Positions 1 through 11,506 of a DNA stretch of 64,000 nucleotides are shown here, piece after piece. The notes beneath the pieces are model-generated. The model ran no database searches. It was given only the letters and a program-made list of their open reading frames with translations, and was not told the origin of the DNA. The translations under genes were made by a program, and so were the position numbers. The stretch is from Nissolia schottii. Taxonomy: Eukaryota > Streptophyta > Magnoliopsida > Fabales > Fabaceae. The first letter of the stretch is position 1. Each line of letters begins with the position of its first letter. Location of the stretch: contig QANU01074831.1 of the NCBI GenBank assembly GCA_003254905.1, forward strand, positions 220,208-284,207. The letters run 5' to 3'.

Positions 1-551
1 ATATATGATCCTTTTGTTTAATTGTAAAGTTGAAGGTTCATATCATGCAGGTTTCTACAATTATGTTCATATTTTTCTGTGTAATGATCATCTTTATCTT
101 CATGAGGGGAAAAACAATAAAAGAAAATAAAATTTTTTGCCTGATCTGCAAAGTTGAAATTGGCTTAACTTACCACTTATGATTACATAAGTTGGGAGAT
201 TTGTTTCTGTTTACTATTTTGATTTTTGTAACTATTATCACGTATTTATTGTGAAAAAAGCAAAGTGGATACAAAAATAAACCTTTGAGACAGAGAACTA
301 CATTGGCCCTGAGATGAAAGACTTGCAATTTTTTTAATTTTATTTTATCTTTCTATCTTCTTTTCGGTGGTTTTATGAAGGATGAAATTTAAAACTAGCC
401 CACCTTCTTCTAACGAACCAAGCTGCTTCTAAATGACTTCTTCTGTAATATTCAATTAGCATGGACCTCACTTTATTTTATTGTCCTCATTTGTTATTTG
501 TTTCTCTTTTTTCTCTTGTCTGAGTTGACATCTGGTTCCATTTGCTTTTAG

Positions 552-3500
552 GCTGCAAGAGAAACTGGGGCACTTCAAGAGGCAAAGGATAAGCTTGAAA
601 AACGAGTGGAGGAACTCACCTGGCGTCTCCAGCTAGAAAAAGGTTTAAGGGTGAGATGTATATAACTTTTTTGGATGTTATTGTTCTAATCACTTACGAA
701 ATCATACATTTTGAAAAACATTTTTGCTCTAATGGAAAATAAATAGAAGGGTCAAAGACGAAACTTTGCAAGTTTCTAAGCATCCTCTTAATTAGTAAGC
801 CCAAAAGTAAACCATGTGGAATCATGTGCAGACCAATCTAGAAGAATCCAAAGCACAGGAGGTAGCAAAACTGCAGAATTCATTGCAGGAGATGCAGAGC
901 AAAGTTGAGGAAACCAATGCTCTGCTTATCAAGGAGCGAGAGAATGTAAAGAAAGTTGTCGAAGTTGCACCTCCTGTTATTCAAGAAACTCAGGTTGTTG
1001 TTGAAGATACGCAGAAGATTGAGGCACTAACGGAAGAAGTTGAGAGCCTAAAGGTAAGAAGGTTTAGTCTTACTGGATCTAGTCTCTTGTTTGGTGGACC
1101 TTATCTCAAGTGTGCATATCTTTCTCTGTATAGTGCTTCTTCTATTACTAAAGGATTTTATAACAATATATATGTCAGTTAGCATGAGACATGTCATTCT
1201 TGGTGTGGTACATCAGTTGTTAGGCCTCTTTTTTATTTTCATTTGTTAACTAAGATAAAGAAGGCAACAGATACAGAATTTGGTATACTACTAAGGACTA
1301 GAAAGAATTTCGATATGAAGATGCTACCCTGGCAGTGATTATTTTCTTCTGGACCTAATGCATTCAATGGGGTGTAGTTTGTAAACAGAACTAAATTATG
1401 CACCTCATCAAAGATTTTCAGAACTGGGTGAAAAAACTGCAGTACGATTCACAGTATTCACATGAGATGCTGTCTCTCTATAGATCCTCAATATGAAGAG
1501 ATGAAACATGGAGTGCTTCCCTCCTGTTGATTTGTGAAACAGTACTGTAAATTCACATCATTGGGCATTATCTTCAAATTAATACTAATTCAAAGAATGG
1601 CAGGGGTCAAGTTTGAATTAATCACTTGGCCATGAGGCTCTGATACTATTTCCGCATGTCGAGAACTAATCATTTTAAAAATTTGAGATGTTAGGTGGAG
1701 GCACATGATTAATATTATATCTATAACAAGTTTCATTACGATGATGTATTTACGTTGGAAAAATTACAGAGTGCTATAATGATTTAATTTAAATGTTTAT
1801 ATTTCTGAATATGCCATATTACTGGCTTATCACACAACTAAAGGGGCACTATTTTTCTTAAGTTTATGCTGATGTACTTAAGTTTTTGTCAGCATCATAT
1901 CATGATGATCTTATCTAAGTAATATTGCCTTGGGTTTTTCTTCACACAGACTTCACTCAAGTCAGAGAAACAGAAAGCTGATGGCTATGAAGAAAAATAT
2001 AATGAAGCCCAAGTTTGTAGTGAAGAAAGAGGTAAAAAATTAGAAGACACAGAGAAGAAGGTTCGTCAGCTCCAAGAATCATTGGCCAGGTAATATAAAT
2101 AAAGAACAATAAGCCCTGATGCCAAAATCCTTGTGGAGATTTATTATATAAAGTACAATAATATCATTGGCTAACTGGTCAGAAATTTAGCGCTCTTTAT
2201 CTTCACATATCAGAGGAATCTATAACTAATTTCCAAGTTTCATCTTCAACAATATATGTCATGCGCACTCATTCACTGAGATGGCTGACTGAAATCTCAT
2301 AATCTATGATCAGGCTAGAAGAGAAGATTACTAATTTAGAATCAGAGAATCAGGTTCTACGTCAACAAGCTGTATCCATGGCACCTAATAAGTTCCTTTC
2401 AGGACGCTCCAGATCAATTGTCCAGGTACTTCTCCTAATGATCTTGTAAGTATGAAAGCAATATAATTATAATGCTTGAAAGTGGTTTAAAAAGGTTTCT
2501 TGTCTCTGTTGACAGAGAGGTGCTGAGAGTGGTCATAGTACAGTGGAAGCAAAGACATCTTTGGTAACTAAATCCACTGTAGCTTCAGTATGTTATTGGT
2601 TTTGTGTAATTATATGAAATTATATGCGGACTTGACTTGTTTCTTGGTCACCTGATAGACTAATCAGGAACTGCATAGCCCGTCAATGAACCAGAGAGAA
2701 TCCCCTGAGGTGGAGGATAAACCACAAAAGTCATTAAATGAGAAACAACAAGAGAATCAAGAGTTGCTCATTAGATGTATTGCACAACATCTAGGATTTT
2801 CTGGAAACAGACCGATTGCTGCCTGTATCATATACAAATGCCTCTTGCATTGGAGATCATTTGAAGTTGAGCGTACTAGTGTTTTTGATCGTATCATCCA
2901 AACTATCGGCCATGCAATTGAGGTGTATAAAAACACAACATTCACTTGCTAATGTTATCTTATTCTTGCTCCTCTTTCTTAATGTGTTACTTTCTACTCA
3001 AGTCACTAAATATTTTTCATTTGGACTTCAGACCCAGGATAACAATGATGTCTTGGCTTATTGGTTATCCAATGCCTCAACACTTCTCTTGTTACTCCAG
3101 CGCACACTCAAGGCTAGTGGTGCTGCTGGAATGGCTCCACAACGCCGGCGTTCTTCATCAGCAACCTTGTTTGGGAGGATGACTCAAGTAAATATAACTT
3201 CTTATTTTATACTTCGAATTCCCATTGAAATTTTTTCATTTTACAGATAAGCATAGTCCCTTTTTTGTCCAGAGTTTCCGTGGAGCTCCAGCAGGAGTCA
3301 ATCTTTCCTTAATCAATGGTAGCACAAGCAGAGGAGTAGATACATTAAGGCAGGTTGAAGCCAAGTACCCAGCTCTGCTTTTCAAGCAGCAGCTTACAGC
3401 ATATGTGGAAAAGATATATGGAATGATTCGTGATAACTTGAAGAAAGAAATTTCTCCCTTGCTTGGATTATGCATCCAGGTATGACAATTTCTTCAGCAC

Positions 3501-5881
3501 TCTAGTAAGCTTCTATAAACTGATCCATCATGCATGCTAATATAAATGATCAATTTTTTTTTTTCCATTTTATTCATTTCCTTTCAAATTCATTAATTTG
3601 AAACATCACTGTTTGTATGTGATGTTATAGGCACCGAGAACATCCAGAGCAAGCTTGGTTAAGGGATCACGTTCGGTTGCAAACACTGAAGCCCAGCGTG
3701 CTTTGATAGCTCATTGGCAGGGAATAGTTAAGAGCCTGGGGAACTTTTTGAATACATTGAAAGCAAATCATGTTAGTAGTATATCTTCTCACATAATTCT
3801 CTGTTATTTCTTTCTAGATATTTGGTTCTCTTCTACTACATATATATGATTATAAAAAACCACATATGCATAACCTCCATGTATTCTTCATATTAATTTT
3901 TAACCAAGGGTGTCCATAACTAAATATGGGCGGTTTATATAAATTTTAGAACAAAAAGGGTGGTCTACATTATTTGATTAAACATCAGGGAGGTCTATAT
4001 CTCTAATTCTTCTTATATTATTTTGTTTGACTTTTTCTTGTTTGGTACCTTATTATATTTGCATATATTTAGTGTTCTTATGTTCTCTGATCTCTCCCTC
4101 TTCTGATTAATTTGGCAGGTTCCCCCATTTTTGGTTCGTAAGGTGTTCACACAAATTTTTTCTTTTATCAATGTACAATTATTCAATAGGTTAGTTTGTT
4201 CTTCCCTTCCAATTTCCCATTTTAGGGGCTTTTTCTTTTCTGTAAAATTTCACTTTTATCATCTCACATATTCCCTTTTTCACTACAGCCTTCTTTTACG
4301 AAGGGAGTGCTGCTCATTTAGCAATGGAGAATATGTCAAAGCTGGTTTGGCTGAATTAGAGCATTGGTGTTATAAGGCAACAGATGAGGTGCATTAATTT
4401 TATGCTGCTGTTGTTCTCTAGGGCTCTTTAATAAGGTAGTACACATACTAACTTCCCCTCCCTTTCTCTGTTCAAACCAAAAATAAAAAATAAAAAATCA
4501 GTATGCAGGTTCGGCTTGGGATGAGCTCAAACATATTAGACAAGCCATTGGATTTCTGGTATCATTCTTATCTAATCTTGGTTACATACCATGGCACGGT
4601 GCTTTTTCTAATGGTCAGATTGAAAAGTATGGTATACTGATCTTTCCTGGCCTTAATTTAGGTTATACATCAGAAACCAAAGAAAACGCTGGATGAAATA
4701 AGTCATGACCTGTGCCCAGTAAGTGAGAGAACTTTCTTTATCCTGAAGATTGACTGTCCAGAGTAGTTACCATTCTCAGTTCCCTATTTACAGGTCCTCA
4801 GTATACAGCAACTATATCGGATTAGCACCATGTACTGGGATGACAAATATGGCACGCATAGTGTGTCACCTGAAGTAAGTTTTTACATATAACCTTTATT
4901 CCAACTATGTTTAAAGTTGTTTATGCTAGAAAGCAGTATGACGATTTCAAATAGAAGATGTGCAGAAAAACTATTTGAGCTTTTCCTTATCAATGTTTTC
5001 ATCTAGGTCATTTCCAATATGAGAGTATTGATGACTGAAGATTCAAATAATGCAGTTAGTAATTCTTTCCTGTTGGACGATGATTCAAGGTAAGCAGGAT
5101 AACATAGCCCATATCATAATTGTTCAGGTTTTCCTTTTGTTTTAAAACTCACTATTAGCGCTGCTATTGAACAATTCTTATTTTACACTGGAAATGGATC
5201 CTCTCAATTCTTATTTTACACCATTGTGCATGGCAAGCAAATACAAGATAAATATAAAACCAGAAATAAGTTTGTGGCAGCCCCGAGGACTGGGGCTGTT
5301 CTCAAGAGCAATGCAGTATGATCACTGACTTCAACTCTTGTCAAATGTCAACTGCTTGAGATTGGTTCACAACTTCACATTAATTATTATTGCTTTAATA
5401 ACTAAAGCATTTCATCTTGTACATGTTGGCATGGCAACAACTGGGTGAATTGGGTTTCATCTTCATGTACACTTTCCCAAAATAAAACACACAGAAAAGG
5501 GGAGACAAATTTGCCATGTTGCTATATAAACTACTAAGCTTATGACCTCACATTCATTAAATTGAACCCATTGCAAAATGAACCCATTTCATGTTTACAT
5601 TGGTATTTCAAGCCAAAGTAAATTCTCAGTAATCAATACGTAGAAGACTACCAATGCTAGTTTGTGATACGCTTGTAGTAAGCTAATATGTCCTCTTGCA
5701 AATCTATATCATGTCATTGTACGTAACATTAAACATTTTGGACCATCTATTTTGCAGCATTCCGTTTTCTGTTGATGACATATCAAAATCAATGGAACAA
5801 ATAGATATCTCTGATATAGATCCACCTCCACTTATCCGTGAAAACTCTGGCTTTAGCTTTTTGTTGCCGCAACCGGATTGA
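552..5881 (+). CDS. Class XI myosin heavy chain, C-terminal part (coiled coil + globular tail/DIL)
   Basis: Actin-based motor that moves organelles and vesicles in plant cells; only the tail half lies here, so the motor and IQ exons are off the left edge. I join exons 552-650, 832-1053, 1950-2089, 2314-2425, 2516-2563 (or -2587), 2659-2922, 3032-3187, 3273-3479, 3631-3771, 4119-4189, 4289-4388, 4502-4558, 4662-4718, 4794-4874, 5007-5089 and 5758-5881. All junctions are GT-AG and keep one frame. The first visible residues, [20 protein letters not shown], are the conserved start of the myosin XI coiled coil just after the IQ motifs. The later exons give the cargo-binding globular tail: [88 protein letters not shown] and the terminal [14 protein letters not shown]. 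Subclass (XI-K, XI-1, XI-2) is not assigned. The family call is near certain; the choice of donor at 2563 or 2587 is open. Confidence 0.95.
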
Positions 5882-6380
5882 GCATTTCGATTGCAGAATC
5901 AGTCGACTGATGTATTCATACCCCCTCACCATCAAGATATCAAGTCACATTCGGGTAGATATTTCATGGAGCGCTGGATTGTTGACTTTGGTTGTCTAAG
6001 AAACAAGTCATGGTATTTAACATACCAAATTTACTTCTTAGTAGTTTCACAAACGGATGTCTCAAAGCAGATCATCCCGTTGTGCGTGCTACTAGTTTTT
6101 TGGGGTGGGAGTAAAAATGCCTTTTTCCATGGAATGGTCACACCCCTTTTTCTGTTTGACCTCGTCACTTCCCAGCATAAGATTTTGTACCTGGAAGTGT
6201 AGGGATTTCATCAAATTATAGTTTGTGAATGAAGTACATTGTTCAGAAGAGGCAACAAAGTTCATTATTTATCGGGGCTTGTTCTGCCGTATAATTCCGT
6301 CTCTCTTTTCTGCTTTTGATTGGATAGTTTTCATTTCTTTCATTTTTTACGAGTTGCTACAATTAAGTTTCCGGTAATGA
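5882..6380 (+). other. 3' UTR / downstream region of the myosin XI gene
   Basis: Sequence after the TGA at 5879-5881, T-rich and without coding character, as expected for a plant 3' UTR and downstream region. No canonical AATAAA was found, so the poly(A) site is not placed and the end given is approximate. Confidence 0.4.
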
Positions 6381-7779
6381 AGAATTGGCTTTGATTTTCA
6401 AACACCTCCCGGGATACCTTAAATAGCTCATCCTTCTTGGAATTAGGCCTCGTACAGTTTTGCCTAATATTTGATGCGTGCTATTCTGTGAGCGCAATGT
6501 ACTCCGTTGATTTTTGGCTGAATTAGTTAATTAAATATCAAATTAAACTGAATTAAGATTTGTCCATTCACAGTTGAGGTTCGGTACGGCTCTGATCAGA
6601 GTTTCAAAGCTTAGTCTTTCCGATGCATTGATTGGCACATGGACGAAAGAATTAAGATGAAGAACAGGAGGTTCATCTGCGATGAGATGAGTCTTGGATA
6701 CAAAAATGAACATACTAAAGTGTAGGATTTGAAACTTGCAGTAGGGGAGTCTCATCTAGACATTTATACACTAAAGTGATTAAGCTACAAAAATCTAAGC
6801 AATATAGAACAATTGTTCACGGTGATCTCCACGATGATGATTTGGGATGCCTAGAAGCGCGGGTTGTAGTGGCGGCGCCAGAGAACGGTGGTAAGCGATG
6901 CTTGTGGTTGCTGCAATGGTGGATTCTACTCTCTTCGCCCATAATCTCTTACAAGGTATGAGTGGTGGTGAAGGCTTTTGAAGAGTTTCTTGTTGGACGG
7001 TGTCGGCAGTGGGGTGACGGGTGGTGGGGGTAGGTGTAAGGTGAGGGCAATGCCAGATTTGGTACCTTTCTGACGAGCCTCAATCTTGCAGATTTGGTAC
7101 TGACGGAGACAAGGTCTTGCAGATCTGGTGGCGAAGACGGTGGCGACTTGCAAATCAAGTGGTGGTTCCTTGGAAAGCAACGACGGTGTTCCGTGTTGGC
7201 TAATGGCTTTGTTCTTCTTCTTATTTTTGCTTCTTTTTTTTTTTTTAAATCTTATTATAAGTCTGTTGAGTTTGATTCATGGTTGGAAGGTTTTTTTGTG
7301 TTGAGGGGGAAGTCGGTGCCAGCATTGGGTTGGCCGCCAGAAGGATGGACAGTGGTGGCGTCAGTGCCGAGGCAGGGAGGGCGTTGCAGGAGAAGGGAAA
7401 AAAAAAGGAAAAAAAAATTGTTAAAATCATTAGGGACATCATTGGTAAATCAAATAAAAGTATTATAAAATTTAAATATAATTTATTATATAATTATTTT
7501 TTTGATATAATCTGAATCGTAGATTGATTTTTTAATGGCTGTGATTTAGGGACTAATTTGGTCCTTAACATTGCTGGGATCATTTAAGTCAGATCCTAAC
7601 AAAACAATGGTTTTGTGTTATGAAGGTGAATATGAGAGATGAGAGAGGTGTCGAGATGATTAGGAGAGAGGAGAGAAAATGAAGCATTTAACGGTCATCC
7701 CAACATCCGCCAACTCGTCAACTCTCCACCGTCAACTCCATTTGTTAACTTCTATTTGAAAGTTGCTCCATATGTCTCT

Positions 7780-7930
7780 ATTATAATTGTTATTATTGTT
7801 GTTATATTGCTACTACTAGTACTATTTCTACTATTATTGTTATACTGCTACTGCTACTATTATTATTTATATCACCATTGTTACTATGACTATTCCTACT
7901 ACTATTAATCTGCTATTGCTACTATTTAAA
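7780..7930. repeat. Low-complexity (ATT/ACT)n tract
   Basis: Imperfect runs of TTATTG, CTACTA and ATTATT triplets over about 150 bases, ending in a region with no coding content. It is a degenerate trinucleotide microsatellite. Confidence 0.7.
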
Positions 7931-8394
7931 AATAAACTACTACTAGTATAGACTACTAGCAATCTATACTACTACTAATATTTTATTTAATATTTAAAAT
8001 AAAAGATGTTTGTGTCTGTCAAAGTCTATAACAAGATATAAAGTTGGTCCCTTTAGCTTAAAAAATGAGGCATTTTACTTGAACATAAAAAAGTTAAGAC
8101 TCATATCTAGACTCACTCTACCTTCATCATTTAAATGGAGGACTTTTTTTATTTAAGTTATATCTGTCAAAAACCATACAACACACAAATTAAGACAAAA
8201 AGAATATCTTGGTAAATGTATTAAATGATATGACTTGACAAAGTTATCCATCTATTAAAAAATAAAATTTTATTTTCACTAGAATTATTACTCTTCTCAT
8301 ATATACTTATACTAATAGATGCTCCACTACAATTAGAGGTATAAGTGAGAGAAAAGAAATAATGCTAACAAGATGTTGCAAATGGACAGACATT

Positions 8395-8545
8395 ATGGGT
8401 GTACATGGGGTGGGGGTTAAGACGGGCTTGAGTAGGCCCAAACTCGACCCTATAAGTTGGACGAGTCAAATTTTAAACTCAAACCTAATTCTATGCTCGA
8501 ATAAGCTCGATTATGTTTGGACCAAATTAAAATCGAACTTTAATT
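8395..8545. mobile_element. hAT-like terminal fragment (GGGTGTACATGGG type)
   Basis: Contains GGGTGTACATGGGGTGGG followed by repeated short GGCCCAAAC / CTCGACCC / GCTCGA words. This resembles the terminal and subterminal region of plant hAT elements (TIR type YAGGGGTG) and the better-preserved end at 53211. No partner end or transposase was found, so it is treated as a remnant. Confidence 0.3.
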
Positions 8546-8574
8546 GAGCCAATGCTCTTTTACAAGTGTGTGTC

Positions 8575-8595
8575 TATATATATATATATATATAT
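8575..8595. repeat. (TA)n microsatellite
   Basis: Uninterrupted TA dinucleotide run of 21 bases. Confidence 0.9.
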
Positions 8596-8709
8596 TGATC
8601 TAAATATTGTTATATAGTATGTTGTATGCATGAAACATTATTAATACTCAGACTATATAATTTTGTTAGTAGAGTATATGTGCGTGTGTATTGGGATCAA
8701 ATGATATTG

Positions 8710-8732
8710 GTGTAACTCTATTAGAGTTACAC
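8710..8732. repeat. Perfect 10-bp inverted repeat with 3-nt loop
   Basis: GTGTAACTCT is followed after ATT by its exact reverse complement AGAGTTACAC. It lies in non-coding sequence and could be part of a small transposon or a chance hairpin. Confidence 0.6.
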
Positions 8733-9044
8733 TTCATCTTATTCATTCATTCATAAGGAATTCAACAACTTGCAAGAGCTCATTTATTTGGTCACTGTGA
8801 CACTCTAACTACATCCTTTCTTGTTTGCTCTTTCTCTCTCCTTATCCCACCAATTTTTCTCTTATGAAAAACTCTCAAATGTTTGTGCGACGACAGGCTA
8901 GCAGCAAGCCATCACTTGCATCGCTGGGCTCGAAACTTGACTGATGACGGATGGAACCTTGATTTGGAGATGGCATAAAACTACCCATACGTTGGTCACG
9001 AAACGAGATCTATAGCAGCAGCGAATGTGGACCATTCCATTAGT

Positions 9045-9530
9045 CATGGCAACCAACACCTAAGAAGGGGGTGAATTGAGTGTTTCAAAACTTCATCTAA
9101 CTTTAAAAAATTATGTATTTTTATACATTTAAATATTACTTTCAGCAGAACAAATTAACAAAGATGCAAGCATTATGGATTTACTCAAATATAACTTGAA
9201 AAATCAATATCCATAAATTTGCGCTAAAGTAAAGAGTAAGGGAAGAGAAAAGCAAACTCATAAACTTATCCTGGTAAGTCTAGTCCCCAAGCAATCTGCT
9301 CGAGTTTTTCCACTAGATCCAATCCTTTCAGGTATTTAGAAAACCTTTACAACACTTGAGTGCTTTTACTTCTTGGGATCCCTCGCCCTTAAAGTTTAAG
9401 CCACTCAAGAACAAGAGATGTCTCACTCTTAATTCACTTGCGGGATGCCTCACCCTCTTACAATGATTCAGAAATACAAGAGGCAGAATAAGAATCACTC
9501 TCTCAATATAGAAAATTATACAAGTTGAAC
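9045..9530. repeat. Dispersed-repeat-like block (GGGGGTGAATTG type)
   Basis: Starts with AACACCTAAGAAGGGGGTGA and continues through TCTAGTCCCCAAGCAATCTG and several 'ctcttg/ggatgcc/ctcacc' phrases. I recognise this layout from a dispersed non-coding plant repeat, but I cannot assign its class or exact ends. Confidence 0.35.
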
Positions 9531-10519
9531 TTTTTCTAACTAATCTTTAAGTTAAGTACTTTATGAAAAACTTATTTAAATTAAGTTTTTCAAAATCAAA
9601 GCTTTTCGTTAGTTCATTAAAAACATGGTTGAAAATTTTTTAAGTGGCCAAGATAAAGTTATCAAATGAAAATTTTATATCATAAAGAACCCAAGTCCTA
9701 ATAACGTGTACCATTGTAGCGTTGAACTTGTTGTTTGTTCGTAAGAGACCAATTACTTGAAATGTTGCCTTTAAGTAACTTTGTTATTTTGCTTTCAACA
9801 TTTTGACATCCTTTTTGGCATCTTCAAAACCTTTGAGATCATTCTTATACTTGGTCTCCTTCAAATATTCTCAATCTTTGGCATCACCATGTTTTACATC
9901 GAATAAGTAGTTATATTCTCAACCATTTCTTATTTCACAATAAGATAGTTTCCTTTATTCTTCGAGGCTCGTTCTTTTATACTTGAAATTTCCTACATAA
10001 GATGACACACTTAAAAAGCATAGTTAGTCTATACACTCTATTTCCCAATAAGCATGATTTCTTATAATATAAAACTTAAATGTGTTTCATGCATAAACTT
10101 GATCACATACAATTACACATTATACTATATTCCATTGAATAAATATAGAAAACTTTTGTATTGTATTTATCATCATCAAAATATATCACATATAACCACT
10201 TTAGGAAACCAAGTTCCACATCTTCCTGCTGGTGCGAAGACTAGGGCGGTCATGCAAGGACCAATGGAGAGCAAACCCATGGTGGTAGTCTCACCCAACC
10301 CACTTTTCTTGAACCTTTTTCCATGTGAATGTTTATTGAATTTCTTCCATGTGTGACAACAAGCCATTTTCCTTTTCTTTTTTCCAAAATGATAAAATTT
10401 AATTGTGTTTTCATTTCTTGGGTGCTCAAAATTTTTTATGGTAAATATGATGTGCTCAAATTCATTATCTTTTATAATTAATATGGTTACTCGCTTTTTA
10501 ACTTTTTATAATTGAAAGG

Positions 10520-10920
10520 CTCATCAAAAGATGAAGCTAAGTTGATGATCCAGCAAGAACAAGTATGAAAAATAAAATCAACATACAGTCCAAAGACAAA
10601 AAATCAATAGTTTCATCAAAGGAAATTCAATGAAAACTTGGTTTGTGTTTTGGAGATTTAGAAGGTCATAAGATTTAGTAAGAACAGAGGATATTATTTC
10701 TTCTTCTGTTTTTCGATCATCTTACAAGGAAGCGGAGGCCTCTATTTATAGGAGACCAACCATACAAGACGACAAACTAAGAGGATAAGCTCACAATCCT
10801 AAACTCTATTCTAAGCCATACACGTATCCTTGACAAGATAAGATTGTCAGGATAAGGCTGAGTGATATTACTTGTACAAACTTGTCTGGTGAATCAGACT
10901 TATTTTATTAAAGGTGACGA
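10520..10920 (-). repeat. Possible LTR remnant, minus orientation
   Basis: On the minus strand this reads CTATAAATAGAGG (about 10741-10755) followed by a T-rich leader-like stretch with no ORF, as in an LTR promoter and R/U5 region. No polyprotein or partner LTR was seen. It could instead be an ordinary orphan promoter-like sequence. Confidence 0.25.
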
Positions 10921-11400
10921 GACACTAGTCTTATCCACATGTTATCAAATGGTTGACTAATAAATTTTAAAAAATTATTATTTTTTAAATTAAAATGATA
11001 ATAATATGCAATATACACAATTGAGGTCAATGTATCGGTACCACGTATTGTAACAAACGTACTGGAGCAAATCCCGATTAAAAAAATTATAGAAACCAAA
11101 GAATTACATAAGATGTGCCCCATGATATTATGAGAATGATTGTTGATAACTTTTATTTTTTTTCAAATGCACAGTTCTTACTGCTTACCAATTACCATTG
11201 ATCGTTATTTTGGTCAACAGATTATTACCAGTTTAATAATATATGCTGGACTTTCCTTGGGCACGCTGGGCCCAAATTCTAAGCCCGTCGTCACACCAAT
11301 GAAGCCCATAGACGAAGGCCCATATCCGGGAGGCCAGCACTGGCACTGGCAGTCGCACCTCCCCCACCCTCTCTCACTGTAAAACACACGACAAAACACG

Positions 11401-11420
11401 AGAGAGAGAGAGAGAGAGAG
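11401..11420. repeat. (AG)n microsatellite in the TH2 5' leader
   Basis: Ten AG units about 85 bases upstream of the TH2 start codon. GA/CT tracts are common in plant 5' leaders and core promoters. Confidence 0.85.
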
Positions 11421-11506
11421 AAAGAGGGGTAGAGAGAACCGCAACACAAACACAGCATAGAGGCATCGCCGTCCTCTTTGCGCGCGTGTTATCCGTAATA
11501 TATGTG

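Larger units (their letters stand above)
6381..11506. other. Intergenic region between myosin XI and TH2
   Basis: No gene is supported here. Short open frames at 6776-7515 lie in G-rich, low-complexity sequence with no recognisable domain. The interval holds an ATT/ACT-type low-complexity tract (about 7780-7930), a hAT-like terminal fragment (about 8395-8545), a TA microsatellite, a small perfect palindrome, a dispersed-repeat-like block (about 9045-9530) and an LTR-like stretch (about 10520-10920). The last ~150 bases form the TH2 5' leader. Confidence 0.6.

Noticed and set aside
814..1182. Reading the myosin exon frame as a separate gene starting at 814
   Set aside because: The ATG lies in the intron just before acceptor 831, and the true exon is 832-1053 of the myosin.
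6776..7515. Group of short frames on both strands upstream of TH2
   Set aside because: G-rich low-complexity sequence, no domain, no consistent splice sites or start context.
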